A stretch of DNA of 64,000 nucleotides from contig NZ_NRJH01000051.1 in NCBI RefSeq assembly GCF_003585925.1, positions 1-64,000 on the forward strand. Reading direction: 5' to 3'. Below, one piece after another: positions 26,729-35,335 of the stretch. The notes beneath the pieces were generated by a model. That model was not told where the DNA came from, ran no database searches, and was given only the letters and a program-made list of their open reading frames with translations. The position numbers and the translations under genes are program-made. The stretch is from Psittacicella melopsittaci. GTDB lineage: Bacteria; Pseudomonadota; Gammaproteobacteria; Enterobacterales; Psittacicellaceae. How positions within the stretch are numbered: the stretch's first letter is position 1; each line of letters starts with the position of its first letter.

Positions 26729-26764
26729 AAAAAGCAAGAGGTAAATTCTCTTGCTTTTTTTTGT
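26726..26764. terminator. Bidirectional terminator between the EamA and Dyp genes
   Basis: A 10-bp stem AAAGCAAGAG / CTCTTGCTTT (26731-26740 and 26748-26757), with A-run and T-run flanks. Confidence 0.9.
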
Positions 26765-26765
26765 T

Positions 26766-27686
26766 TTAGCCCGCAAAGTCGCCGAGCATATCTAAACTAG
26801 GAACAAAGAATAGGGTTCCTGTTTTTGCGGTACTAAAGTCTAAAAGACGATCGTAGTTACCTTTTGGTTTACCAATAAACATATTAGTTAACATACGACG
26901 TACTGTATTAAATGAGTTAGAGTAGGAAATAAAGTAAGTTCCCATTTCATTGGAGCCTACATTACCAAATGGCATATTATCACGAATAGCCTTGTCTTCA
27001 CCAATATTTGCTAAAGCTGTATGAGAGTTAGCAGGTTTAGTATCACCATCCATTTCAATATCATCAGCTTTGCTACGACCTATAACTTTTTCTTGTTCGC
27101 TTACAGGAAGAGCACGCCATGCTTTCATATCGTGAATATATTTTTGTACAAAGAGGTAACTTCCGCCTTGGTATTCAGGATCTTCTTCACCTACTAAACC
27201 ATATTTAACTCTTTCTTCACCACGAGGATTTTCGGTACCATCAACAAAGCCAATAATACTACGACCATCCCAGTAACGGAAGCCATGTACTTCTTCAACA
27301 CAATCAGCTACATCTTGTAAAAGATCTGTAACATTAGCAGCTGCGTCAACACAATAGCTGTGTTCATTACTACGAATATGTAAATGTAAGTCACCACGAG
27401 TTGAAGGAGCTACGTGTTTTTCGCCTTTAATTGCACGAAACGTAGTTAGTTCTTTAGGAAGAGGTTTAGGTAAATCAAGTAATTCCCATGCCTCGGCACT
27501 AATTCCTAAAGTAACACTTGCTTTAGCGTCAGGAAAACGCGTGTCAGCGGTATTGTTTAAGTTGATTACTAATGAGCAAAGACGAGAAAATGCCTCTTTT
27601 ACTTCGGCACCTTCTTTAAAGTTCCATACCATAAAAACGGTGTTATGATTTGGATTATCTAAAACATTTTGTGAACGAACTGTCAT
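26766..27686 (-). CDS. yfeX: Dyp-type haem peroxidase, YfeX-like
   Basis: A haem peroxidase of the DyP family; the E. coli YfeX role is debated (porphyrinogen oxidation or deferrochelation). The protein has 306 residues (E. coli 299). The hallmark GFVDGTENPRGEE (about 145-157) holds the distal Asp, NSHTAL (about 219-224) the proximal haem His, and GTYFISYS the distal Arg region start. There is no signal peptide or Tat motif, so it is cytoplasmic, unlike EfeB. It stands alone between two terminators. Confidence 0.93.
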   Translation of the reverse strand: MTVRSQNVLDNPNHNTVFMVWNFKEGAEVKEAFSRLCSLVINLNNTADTRFPDAKASVTLGISAEAWELLDLPKPLPKELTTFRAIKGEKHVAPSTRGDLHLHIRSNEHSYCVDAAANVTDLLQDVADCVEEVHGFRYWDGRSIIGFVDGTENPRGEERVKYGLVGEEDPEYQGGSYLFVQKYIHDMKAWRALPVSEQEKVIGRSKADDIEMDGDTKPANSHTALANIGEDKAIRDNMPFGNVGSNEMGTYFISYSNSFNTVRRMLTNMFIGKPKGNYDRLLDFSTAKTGTLFFVPSLDMLGDFAG

Positions 27687-27816
27687 ATTTATTCCTTAGT
27701 AAGGGTAATTATCTTCGCCTAATATTATACTCAGATCTAACTCAATCTGCATTAGAGATCAGAGAAAAAAATGTTAAATAATGGCTCATGTTCGAGGTGT
27801 TGAGAACTATTAACAC

Positions 27817-27848
27817 AAAAAAAAGCAAGAGCATGAACTCTTGCTTTT
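27817..27848 (-). terminator. Terminator of relA
   Basis: An 11-bp stem AAAAGCAAGAG / CTCTTGCTTTT (27821-27831 and 27838-27848) around a 6-nt loop. The stop codon of relA lies in the stem, and the A-run on the left gives T on the minus strand. Confidence 0.85.
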
Positions 27849-30099
27849 ATGTCCGGATAGCTTGTACTACGCCCGAGATTTTAGAAATAGAAATAAGAAC
27901 TTTATTCATAGTATCTACATCTTTAAAATCTACTTCAAAACGCATGGTGGATAACATGGTTTTTTGGTTGAGGGCAGAGTTAAAGCTAACAATAGTTGCT
28001 TTAAATGAGCTGAGAACCGCAGAAATATCTCTTAGCATACCAACGCGATCAAGACCTATAACTTGAAGTCTTGCTCGTACAGCCTGGCTATTAGCCTTGT
28101 AATTTCGGTTCCAACTACATTGGACTATACGTCCTGGATTTGCTTGCATTAAGTGGTGAACGTGTAAACAGTCTGCACGGTGTACCGATACACCACGACC
28201 TTTAGTTATATAACCAATAATTTGGTCACCTGGTATAGGTTGACAACAACGTGCTAGTTGATACATTACACTTGAAGTTCCTTCAATAATAATTTGGTTT
28301 TGTTTACCTTTATTATTTTGTGGTTGTTCAGGTTTATCATTAATTTCGTTTAAACGTTCATGAAGAATTTCATCAACTTCTTTGGCTTTACTAAAATCAG
28401 TACCAGCAGGATTATAGTTTTCTAAAAAGCTAATTAGATTGTTTGCTTTTAGAGTTCCATTACCAAAGTTGAGGCATAACTCTTCAAAATTTTTCGCGAG
28501 CTTATAACGTTTTAATAAAACTGGAGTGATGTTTTTGAGATTTTGTTTGGTTTGGTTACAAGCACTTTCAATAATTTGTAGACCTTCTTTAATATATTTA
28601 TCGCGATCAAGTTTAGCAAAGTAAGCAATTACTTTACTTTTAGCTCTTGGCGTTTTAACAAAGTTAATCCAGTCGCGAGAAATATTTGGCTCTTTTTGGG
28701 TAAGAATTTCTACTTTATCACCAGTTTGTAACTCATAGCTAAAGTTTACAATACGATTGTTTACCTTAGCTCCCACACAGTGATTCCCCACCTCGGTGTG
28801 AATACTGTAGGCAAAATCTAGAGGCGTAGCTCCTTTAGGTAAGTCTCTTACTTCCCCACGTGGAGTGAAAATGTAAACACGATCATCTAAAAGTTGTTTA
28901 CGTATCTCTTCGCCTTGTTTTGGATCTGAACTAATATCATTTTGCCACTCAAGAAGTTTACGTAACCAAGCAATTTTGTCCGTAGCCTTATTCGAAGATT
29001 TTTTCCCTTCTTTATATTGCCAGTGAGCAGCCACGCCAACTTCAGCATGACGGTGCATTTGTTCGGTACGTATTTGTAATTCGAGCGTAAAGCGTTCGTT
29101 TAACCTAATAATCGTATGAATTGATTGATAACCATTAGGTTTAGCGTTTACTATGTAATCGGTAAATTCTGATTCAACCGTTTGATAGTCGCTTTGAATC
29201 ATTGATAGTACGGCATAACATTCAGATACCGTATCAACTATAACGCGGGCAGCAAATAGATCATACAGTTGCTCGAACTGGAGATTTTTCTTGCGCATTT
29301 TGTTATAGATCGAATAGATGTGTTTTGGTCGTCCATAAAGCTCAAAGTGCTGAATACCACATTCTTTACGGATGCGTTGGGCTAATGTTTTTTCAAAGTC
29401 ACTAATCATTTTTAAGCGGTCGATACGACGTACGCCTAGTTTTTTTACTATGGCATAGTAGGCATCTGGATTAGTGATTTTTAAACATAGATCTTCAATT
29501 TCCCATTTTAATTGTCCAATGCCCAGACGGTTAGCTAGAGAACCGTAGACATCAATAATATTGGACGCTATTTTTACTTTTTCTTGATTCTCTATGTTTT
29601 TGTTAGTATCAAGGGCTCTGAGAAAGAGAATTCTCTCGGCTAGTTTAATAATAATCGAGCGATAGTCATCGGCCATGGTTAAGAGCAGATGACGAATACT
29701 GTTAATTTGGTCGTTTTTACCTGAATTAAAGTTAATGATGTCGATTTGAGACATATTTAATGTACCTTTTAATATGCGGTACATTAAAGGAGTAATTTTA
29801 TCAGCGAGTTCTTTTAATTCAATTTGCCCATTGGCAATGAGAGGAAAGATAAATGCTGCTAAAAGTGTTTCATCATCAAGATTTAAACTATCAAGAATTT
29901 CAACTAACTCGCAACTATTACTAAAGATGGTTAGTTTAACCTCATCACGAAGATTTTGGTTGTCAATGAGGTTCTGGCAATAGTAATCATAGAGCTGATT
30001 GAGACGCTCCTTGAATTTTTGATTATGGAGATTATCTAACCAAGAATTAAGATTTTTTGGGTCGAGAGATTGAAGGTGAGAAAATCTAACCTTAACCAT
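27847..30099 (-). CDS. relA: GTP pyrophosphokinase (ppGpp synthetase I)
   Basis: Makes (p)ppGpp on ribosomes with uncharged tRNA and so starts the stringent response. The product has 750 residues from the chosen start (E. coli 744). The N-terminal pseudo-hydrolase region lacks the HD/ED motifs of SpoT (FIFPLIANGQ in place of LLHDVIEDT), which identifies RelA. The synthetase core shows GRPKHIYSIYNKM, AKPNGYQSIHT and LELQIRTEQMH. TGS, zinc-finger-like (ARCCQPIPGD...VHRADC) and ACT domains follow. I chose the ATG at 30099 because AAGAGG lies 7 nt upstream and MVKVR matches E. coli MVAVR; the frame is open 18 codons further. Confidence 0.97.
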   Translation of the reverse strand: MVKVRFSHLQSLDPKNLNSWLDNLHNQKFKERLNQLYDYYCQNLIDNQNLRDEVKLTIFSNSCELVEILDSLNLDDETLLAAFIFPLIANGQIELKELADKITPLMYRILKGTLNMSQIDIINFNSGKNDQINSIRHLLLTMADDYRSIIIKLAERILFLRALDTNKNIENQEKVKIASNIIDVYGSLANRLGIGQLKWEIEDLCLKITNPDAYYAIVKKLGVRRIDRLKMISDFEKTLAQRIRKECGIQHFELYGRPKHIYSIYNKMRKKNLQFEQLYDLFAARVIVDTVSECYAVLSMIQSDYQTVESEFTDYIVNAKPNGYQSIHTIIRLNERFTLELQIRTEQMHRHAEVGVAAHWQYKEGKKSSNKATDKIAWLRKLLEWQNDISSDPKQGEEIRKQLLDDRVYIFTPRGEVRDLPKGATPLDFAYSIHTEVGNHCVGAKVNNRIVNFSYELQTGDKVEILTQKEPNISRDWINFVKTPRAKSKVIAYFAKLDRDKYIKEGLQIIESACNQTKQNLKNITPVLLKRYKLAKNFEELCLNFGNGTLKANNLISFLENYNPAGTDFSKAKEVDEILHERLNEINDKPEQPQNNKGKQNQIIIEGTSSVMYQLARCCQPIPGDQIIGYITKGRGVSVHRADCLHVHHLMQANPGRIVQCSWNRNYKANSQAVRARLQVIGLDRVGMLRDISAVLSSFKATIVSFNSALNQKTMLSTMRFEVDFKDVDTMNKVLISISKISGVVQAIRT

Positions 30100-30194
30100 T
30101 ATAAAACCTCTTAAAAGTAATGAAATATGTCGAGAAGAAAAGCCAGAAATCAAGGTATATTATACCCTAAACTCTAGGCAAATTCTTATTAAAA

Positions 30195-30230
30195 TCGAAA
30201 AAAGCTCTTCATCTGAAGAGCTTTTGTTGC
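30195..30230 (-). terminator. Terminator of the first AzgA-type permease gene
   Basis: An 11-bp perfect stem AAAAGCTCTTC / GAAGAGCTTTT (30200-30210 and 30215-30225) with loop ATCT, 10 nt after the stop; the T-tract beyond the stem is short. Confidence 0.75.
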
Positions 30231-30240
30231 TTAATCTAGA

Positions 30241-31557
30241 TTAGATAGCTAGACCCGAAGCATAGAAGGCAACTAAGATTACCGCTATGATTACAGTACC
30301 TATATTTAGTTTATTAAATTCTTTAGCTACAATACGACCGATTACTAAGGTAGCAAAGCCGATCATAATACCTGTAACTATGTTAGCTGCAAGAATAATA
30401 AATACCGCTGTTACTAAACCAGCCATAGCACCAACAAAGTCATTGAAGTCTAGTTTTCTTACATTAGAAAGCATTAAAAGACCTACATACATTAACGCTG
30501 GAGCTGTCGCATAACCAGGAACCATACCTGCTAAAGGTTGGAAAAAGAGAATTACTAAGAATAATACCCCTGTAACTACTGCGGTTAAACCTGATTTACC
30601 ACCTGCAGCTGTACCTGAAGCTGATTCAATGTATACAGCAGCTGGAGCTGTACCTACTAAACTTGCAAATACAGTTGATAAAGAGTCAGTAGTTAAAGCA
30701 CGGTTACCATTAATAATTTGTCCGTCTTTGTCAATTAGGTTAGCTTGTCCAGCTACGGCACGGATCGTACCTGTAGCATCGAATACTGAAGTCATAACTA
30801 AAGCAAAGATAATAGGTAAAACTGCAGTATTAGCTAAAGAAGCAAAGTCCATAGAAAAGGCATGACCATTTTCCCCAAATGAAGGTAAAGCAAACACGCC
30901 ATTGAACTTAATTGATGGATCAAAAAGACAACCGATAATGGTTAAAGCAATAATTACAATTAGAATAGATCCCATAACACGTAATCTTTCTAAAGCAATA
31001 ATTAATGCTAAACCAATTAAAGTCATTAATGAAGGGAAAGCAGTAAAGTCACCAAAAGTAACTGGAACTGAAGAATGAGTATTAGGAACTACAAGTTTAA
31101 CCCCACCAGCAGCAATAATGAGAAGAAATAAACCAATACCTATACCTGTACCATGAGCAATGCTAATAGGTAGGTTACGCAGAATCCAATTACGAATTCC
31201 TGTAACAGAGATAATGGTAAAGATAACCCCCATTGCAAAAATAGCTGCTAAAGCGGTTGGAATTGGCAGTTTTTGCCCAAGCACCATAGTGAAGGCTGTG
31301 TAGGCTGTAAGAGAAATCGCACAACCAATTGCCATAGGCACATTTGCCCAAAGACCCATTACGATTGAACCTATACCTGCAGTTAAACAGGTTGCAATGA
31401 ATACTGCTTGGGCATCAAAACCAGCTGCAGTTAACATGCCAGGCACAACAATAACTGAGTACACCATTGCTAAGAAGGTAGTTAACCCGGCAATAATCTC
31501 AGTACGAACGGTAGAACCTCGAGCTGAAATTTTGAAGAAATTATCAAGGCCAGCCAT
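30241..31557 (-). CDS. AzgA-type purine permease (guanine/hypoxanthine), paralogue 1
   Basis: An inner-membrane proton symporter of the NCS2 family, AzgA branch. The protein has 438 residues and about 14 predicted membrane segments. It closely follows the E. coli GhxP/GhxQ pattern ([71 protein letters not shown]), rather than the adenine permease AdeP pattern. A guanine/hypoxanthine substrate is therefore likely. It is followed by a terminator and preceded on the same strand by a close paralogue (31687-33030), with a perfect 16-bp inverted repeat between them. Confidence 0.9.
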   Translation of the reverse strand: MAGLDNFFKISARGSTVRTEIIAGLTTFLAMVYSVIVVPGMLTAAGFDAQAVFIATCLTAGIGSIVMGLWANVPMAIGCAISLTAYTAFTMVLGQKLPIPTALAAIFAMGVIFTIISVTGIRNWILRNLPISIAHGTGIGIGLFLLIIAAGGVKLVVPNTHSSVPVTFGDFTAFPSLMTLIGLALIIALERLRVMGSILIVIIALTIIGCLFDPSIKFNGVFALPSFGENGHAFSMDFASLANTAVLPIIFALVMTSVFDATGTIRAVAGQANLIDKDGQIINGNRALTTDSLSTVFASLVGTAPAAVYIESASGTAAGGKSGLTAVVTGVLFLVILFFQPLAGMVPGYATAPALMYVGLLMLSNVRKLDFNDFVGAMAGLVTAVFIILAANIVTGIMIGFATLVIGRIVAKEFNKLNIGTVIIAVILVAFYASGLAI

Positions 31558-31600
31558 ATATTTTCCTAATTGAGTTTTAAGTTAGATGAAAGCTCGCCGC

Positions 31601-31662
31601 TTGAATAGTAACAGTTAGGTAATAATCGCACTAAATAAAAAGAAAAAACTGTTACTATTCAA
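31601..31662. repeat. Perfect 16-bp inverted repeat between the two permease genes
   Basis: TTGAATAGTAACAGTT (31601-31616) and AACTGTTACTATTCAA (31647-31662) are exact reverse complements with a 30-nt spacer. There is no T-run, so it is not a standard terminator. Possible roles are an mRNA processing or stability element between the tandem genes, or a vestige of a small mobile element. Confidence 0.9.
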
Positions 31663-31686
31663 ATACGGAGAAAAGGGTAGGTTTAC

Positions 31687-33030
31687 TTAGATAGCAATAC
31701 CTGAAATATAGAAGATAAATAGGATAGCAGCAATAATTACTGTACCGAAGTTTAATTTATCAAATTGACGAGCAACAATACGACCAATTACTAAACATGT
31801 AAAGCCTAACATTAGACCTGTAACGATGTTTGCGGTAAAGCCGATAAATACTGCCGTTACTAAACCTGAACCACTACCGATTAAATCGTTAAAGTTCAGA
31901 TCTTTTAAGTTAGAAACCATTAGTAGACCTACATACATTAAAGCAGGAGCTGTAGCGTAGAAAGGTACTAAGAAAGCTAAAGGTTTAAAGAAAAGAATTA
32001 ATAAGAAAGCAACACCTGCAACTACAGCTGTTAGACCAGTTTTACCACCAGCAGCTGTACCAGCACCTGATTCTAAGTAAACGGCAGCTGGAGCTGTACC
32101 AATTAAACCTGCAAATACAGATGAAACTGAGTCAGCAGTTAAAGCACGGTTACCATTTTTAATTTGTCCTTTAGCATCTACTAAACCTGCATTACCTGCA
32201 ACAGCACGTACTGTAGATGTAGCGTCAAATACAGTTGATAATACTAAAGCTAAAACAATTGGAATTAAAGTAGTGTTAAATACGCTTACTACATCAAATT
32301 TAAAGAGAAGGTTTTCCTCACCAAAGTTTGGTAATGCGAAAAAGCCTTGGTATTTAACATTAGGATCAACAATTAAACCGATAACTGTAATTAATACGAT
32401 TACAATTAAGATTCCCCCTTTAACACGCATAGCTTCTAAAGCAATGATTAAGAATAAACCAATAAATGAAGCTAATACAGGGAAAGAAGTAAAGTCACCT
32501 AGTTTAACAGGAAGACTCGAAGCAGTGTTTGCTACTACAATTTGTACATTAGAACAAGCAACAAGAATGAGGAATAAACCTATACCTACGCCTGCTCCGT
32601 GAGCAATACTATGAGGTAAATTACGTAAGATCCACGCACGAATACCTGTTACAGAAATTATAGTAAAGGTAATACCCATAATGAGGATCATCCCCAGGGC
32701 AGTGTTTACTGGAACTTGTTGGCCAATTACAATTGAGAAAGCAACAAATGCAGTTAAAGCTATGTCACCACCAATTGCCATAGGGAGTTTAGCCCAAAAG
32801 CCCATTAAAAGAGTACCTAGACCTGTCATTAAACAAGTAGCAATGAACACTGATTCAGCAGGGAAACCTGCGGCTTGTAACATTGCAGGAACTGTAATTG
32901 CAGAGTAAACCATAGCTAAGAAGGTGGTTAAACCTGCAGTGATTTCGGTACGAACGCTTGAACCTGATTTTGTAATCTCAAAATACTTATCAATTGGAGA
33001 TAAGTTGGTAGGAATGTTGAACGAACTCAT
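31687..33030 (-). CDS. AzgA-type purine permease (guanine/hypoxanthine), paralogue 2
   Basis: 447 residues with the same architecture and motifs as the downstream paralogue ([72 protein letters not shown]). The two differ at many positions along the whole length, so this is an old duplication with possible split of substrate or affinity. It is an NCS2 symporter of the GhxP/GhxQ type by similarity; which base each one prefers cannot be told from sequence alone. It has an independent upstream region of about 130 nt. Confidence 0.9.
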   Translation of the reverse strand: MSSFNIPTNLSPIDKYFEITKSGSSVRTEITAGLTTFLAMVYSAITVPAMLQAAGFPAESVFIATCLMTGLGTLLMGFWAKLPMAIGGDIALTAFVAFSIVIGQQVPVNTALGMILIMGITFTIISVTGIRAWILRNLPHSIAHGAGVGIGLFLILVACSNVQIVVANTASSLPVKLGDFTSFPVLASFIGLFLIIALEAMRVKGGILIVIVLITVIGLIVDPNVKYQGFFALPNFGEENLLFKFDVVSVFNTTLIPIVLALVLSTVFDATSTVRAVAGNAGLVDAKGQIKNGNRALTADSVSSVFAGLIGTAPAAVYLESGAGTAAGGKTGLTAVVAGVAFLLILFFKPLAFLVPFYATAPALMYVGLLMVSNLKDLNFNDLIGSGSGLVTAVFIGFTANIVTGLMLGFTCLVIGRIVARQFDKLNFGTVIIAAILFIFYISGIAI

Positions 33031-33111
33031 AGTTTTAACAAAAAGAATAAATTTGTTTTAGTAACCAAATAGCAAGTGGATGTTATTTTCTTACCAAAAA
33101 AAACATATAAC

Positions 33112-33149
33112 AGAAAGAATAACCAAGGTGAAAGGAACTTTCACCTTGG
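33112..33149 (-). terminator. Terminator of the xanthine/uracil-type permease gene
   Basis: A perfect 12-bp stem CCAAGGTGAAAG / CTTTCACCTTGG (33123-33134 and 33138-33149) with loop GAA; a T-rich stretch follows on the minus strand. Confidence 0.85.
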
Positions 33150-33163
33150 ATAGGAGAAGAAAA

Positions 33164-34525
33164 TTATTTATTAATATCAGCAACTACTTGAGCTGCGTCT
33201 TCAGTAGTTTCTTTATCAGCTGGTAAAATGCGATCTAAAAGAATAGCAAAGATAGAACCAGTAGTAATACCTGAAGAGAAGATTTCTTTAGACCAGCCAG
33301 GTAGGTGGTTAAAGAGTTCTGGACGTAAAGTTACCGCTAAACAAGCACCTAATGAAATAGCAATAATTAAACCATTACGACGTGAACGAGTTACACGGTC
33401 TAACATTTGGATACCGCCAACAATAATCATGGCAAACATCATTACCCCAGCTCCACCTAAAACAGGTGCAGGGATAGATACGATTAAGGCACCAAATACA
33501 GGGAATAGACCTGCTAAGAATAAAAGAATACCTGTCCACATTACTACGTAGCGAGAAGCCACACGAGTAATAGAAATAATACCGATATTTTGTGAGAAAG
33601 ATGAGAAAGGTAAAGTAGAGAAACAAGCTGCTAAAGCAGAACCTAAACCATCACAAAGAACACCACGTTTAACATGTTCACCTGTTACTTTAGTATTAGT
33701 TGCTTGACCTATAGCAAGGAAGTTACCGTTAGATTCAACAATAGTAACTATATAAGCAATCGACATACCGATGATACCCGAAATAGGGAAAGCTAAACCA
33801 AAGTGGAAAGGAGTAGGAACAGCAAAGAAATCAGCTGATTTAACGCTTGAGAAATCTACCATGCCAAATACTAAAGCTACAATGTAACCAATTAGCATTG
33901 CAAAGAAGATAGCAGCAGAAGCTAAAATACCTTTACCCCATTGTACAAGTAACACTACTACCACTAAAACAAAAGCAGCCATAGCTAGAGTTGAAGTAGA
34001 AGCATAGTTAGGATCAGTTTTTTGACCACCAGCGAACCAGTCAACAGCTACACCGATAAGAGATAAACCAATACTCATAACCACACAACCTGTAACAACT
34101 GGTGGGAAGTATTTACGAATATAAGGCATTAGGTAGGCACCGATAATCATTACAATCGAACCAACTAATGATGAACCGAGGATACCTGCAACTCCAGCTT
34201 CCGAAAAGCCAATTGCTAGAGCAGCAGCAACGAAGGTAAAACTTGTACCCATTACTGAAGGAAGGCGAATACCTACTGGACCAATACCACGTGATTGTAC
34301 AAAAGTAACAACCCCTGAAATTAGTAGTGAGGCATTTACTAAGATAATTGTATCAGTTGCAGAAAGACCTAAAACATTACCTACAACTAAAGGAACCGCA
34401 ATAATACCGCCAAGAGCAGCTAATAAGTGTTGAGCTGCTAGGATTAAGGTTAAACCAAATGACGGTTTATCTTCTACATTTAATAACAAACCACTTGGGT
34501 TAGAAGAGCTATTTTGCAAAGACAT
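33164..34525 (-). CDS. NCS2 xanthine/uric acid permease
   Basis: An inner-membrane nucleobase:cation symporter of 453 residues, from the NAT branch (XanP/XanQ/UacT-like) rather than AzgA. The NAT signature region reads SFSQNIGIISITRVASRYVV (about 315-334). LPSVMGTSFTFVAAA and SIGLSLIGVAVDWFAGG also match xanthine/urate permeases, not the shorter uracil permease UraA. The substrate, xanthine or urate, is inferred. It is the third purine permease in a row on this strand. Its upstream region carries three copies of a 13-bp motif and a TTGCA-type motif shared with the artP leader. Confidence 0.9.
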   Translation of the reverse strand: MSLQNSSSNPSGLLLNVEDKPSFGLTLILAAQHLLAALGGIIAVPLVVGNVLGLSATDTIILVNASLLISGVVTFVQSRGIGPVGIRLPSVMGTSFTFVAAALAIGFSEAGVAGILGSSLVGSIVMIIGAYLMPYIRKYFPPVVTGCVVMSIGLSLIGVAVDWFAGGQKTDPNYASTSTLAMAAFVLVVVVLLVQWGKGILASAAIFFAMLIGYIVALVFGMVDFSSVKSADFFAVPTPFHFGLAFPISGIIGMSIAYIVTIVESNGNFLAIGQATNTKVTGEHVKRGVLCDGLGSALAACFSTLPFSSFSQNIGIISITRVASRYVVMWTGILLFLAGLFPVFGALIVSIPAPVLGGAGVMMFAMIIVGGIQMLDRVTRSRRNGLIIAISLGACLAVTLRPELFNHLPGWSKEIFSSGITTGSIFAILLDRILPADKETTEDAAQVVADINK

Positions 34526-34646
34526 AATAAAATAAGAGAAAATGATATTAAAAGTATAAGATTTATGTCGTACTTTTATAAAAAAAGGAGTTCACAAATC
34601 CAATTCAAAGTAAAAGTATGCATATTATTACCCAAGAAGAACAAAG

Positions 34647-34667
34647 TTGCAGAACTTTTTGCATAAA
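34647..34667 (+). promoter_or_regulatory. TTGCA motif shared with the artP leader
   Basis: TTGCA (34647-34651) is followed by CTTTTTGCATAAA (34655-34667). The same 13-mer, also preceded by TTGCA, lies at 46290-46302 upstream of artP. Possible operator for a shared regulator; the protein is unknown. Confidence 0.4.
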
Positions 34668-34732
34668 ATTAGCAAAAAAATTGAAATTTTTCTGTAATTA
34701 TTGCAAAAGCAAGTTGTAAGTTCCTTTTTTAG

Positions 34733-34883
34733 CTTGCAAATGATATTATTTTTGCTAAACTAAGGTAATAAAGGTGTCACTTTTAGTCGCATTTTCCGTA
34801 AAAACAGATTATAAAAGTCATTTCCCCTGCCTTTTAACTATCATTTGCAAGTTTTTATTTTATTTATTAGCTTGCAAATGATA
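34733..34883. repeat. Three copies of CTTGCAAATGATA, one inverted
   Basis: Copies at 34733-34745 (direct), 34839-34851 (inverted) and 34871-34883 (direct). The last two form a 13-bp perfect inverted repeat with a 19-nt spacer. They lie 210-360 bp before the permease start and look like operator sites. They do not match the PurR box of E. coli. Confidence 0.75.
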
Positions 34884-35284
34884 GCATGTTGCAAAAGTAA
34901 AGGAGAAAAGATAAAATGATGAGTAAAAGAAAGGAAAAGCCTAAATTATAACTAAAATTATTAAATAGCCTGCAATATAAAAAAAAGAATAAGTTTAGCA
35001 AGTTAAATTAAAAGCTCAAAAAACTAAGCAGAGAAAACAAACTAAAAGGCAAGAATAATAAAGATAAGTAAGCTAAAGCAAAAATAAAGATGAGTCAGCT
35101 AAAGCAAAAATAAAGGTGAGAAACTGAACTAAAGTAAAGAAAAACAAAAACTGAGAAGGCTAAACTAAAGCAAAGAAAAAATTTATAAAGTTGAGCAACT
35201 GAAACAAAAACGCAAAAAAAGTAAAAGACAGCAAGTTAGTAGAAAAAACAAAAAATAAGCAAAAAGTGCTTAAAATCCAAGCAC

Positions 35285-35316
35285 AAAAAAAGAAGTAGCG
35301 ACTACCACTTCTTTTT
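35285..35316 (-). terminator. Terminator of the tail-anchored protein gene
   Basis: AAGAAGT pairs with ACTTCTT around a short loop, with A-run and T-run flanks; it lies 20 nt after the stop codon on the minus strand. Confidence 0.7.
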
Positions 35317-35335
35317 TAATTGTTGTTTTTTTTAC

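Larger units (their letters stand above)
34526..35280. other. 750-bp non-coding region with repeated motifs
   Basis: No gene seen. The part next to the permease (34640-34900) carries TTGCA-type motifs. The part from about 34910 to 35280 is purine-rich on the plus strand, with a 24-nt direct repeat (35071-35094 and 35097-35120, one mismatch) and further degenerate copies of CTAAAGCAAAG. Confidence 0.6.

Noticed and set aside
26731-27848. Two terminators with the same GCAAGAG stem (26731-26757 and 27821-27848)
   Set aside because: Short G+C cores in terminators coincide easily; flanks and loops differ, so no mobile repeat is indicated.
30241-33030. Tandem permease genes as an assembly duplication
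   Set aside because: The two proteins differ at many positions and have different flanks, so this is an old biological duplication.
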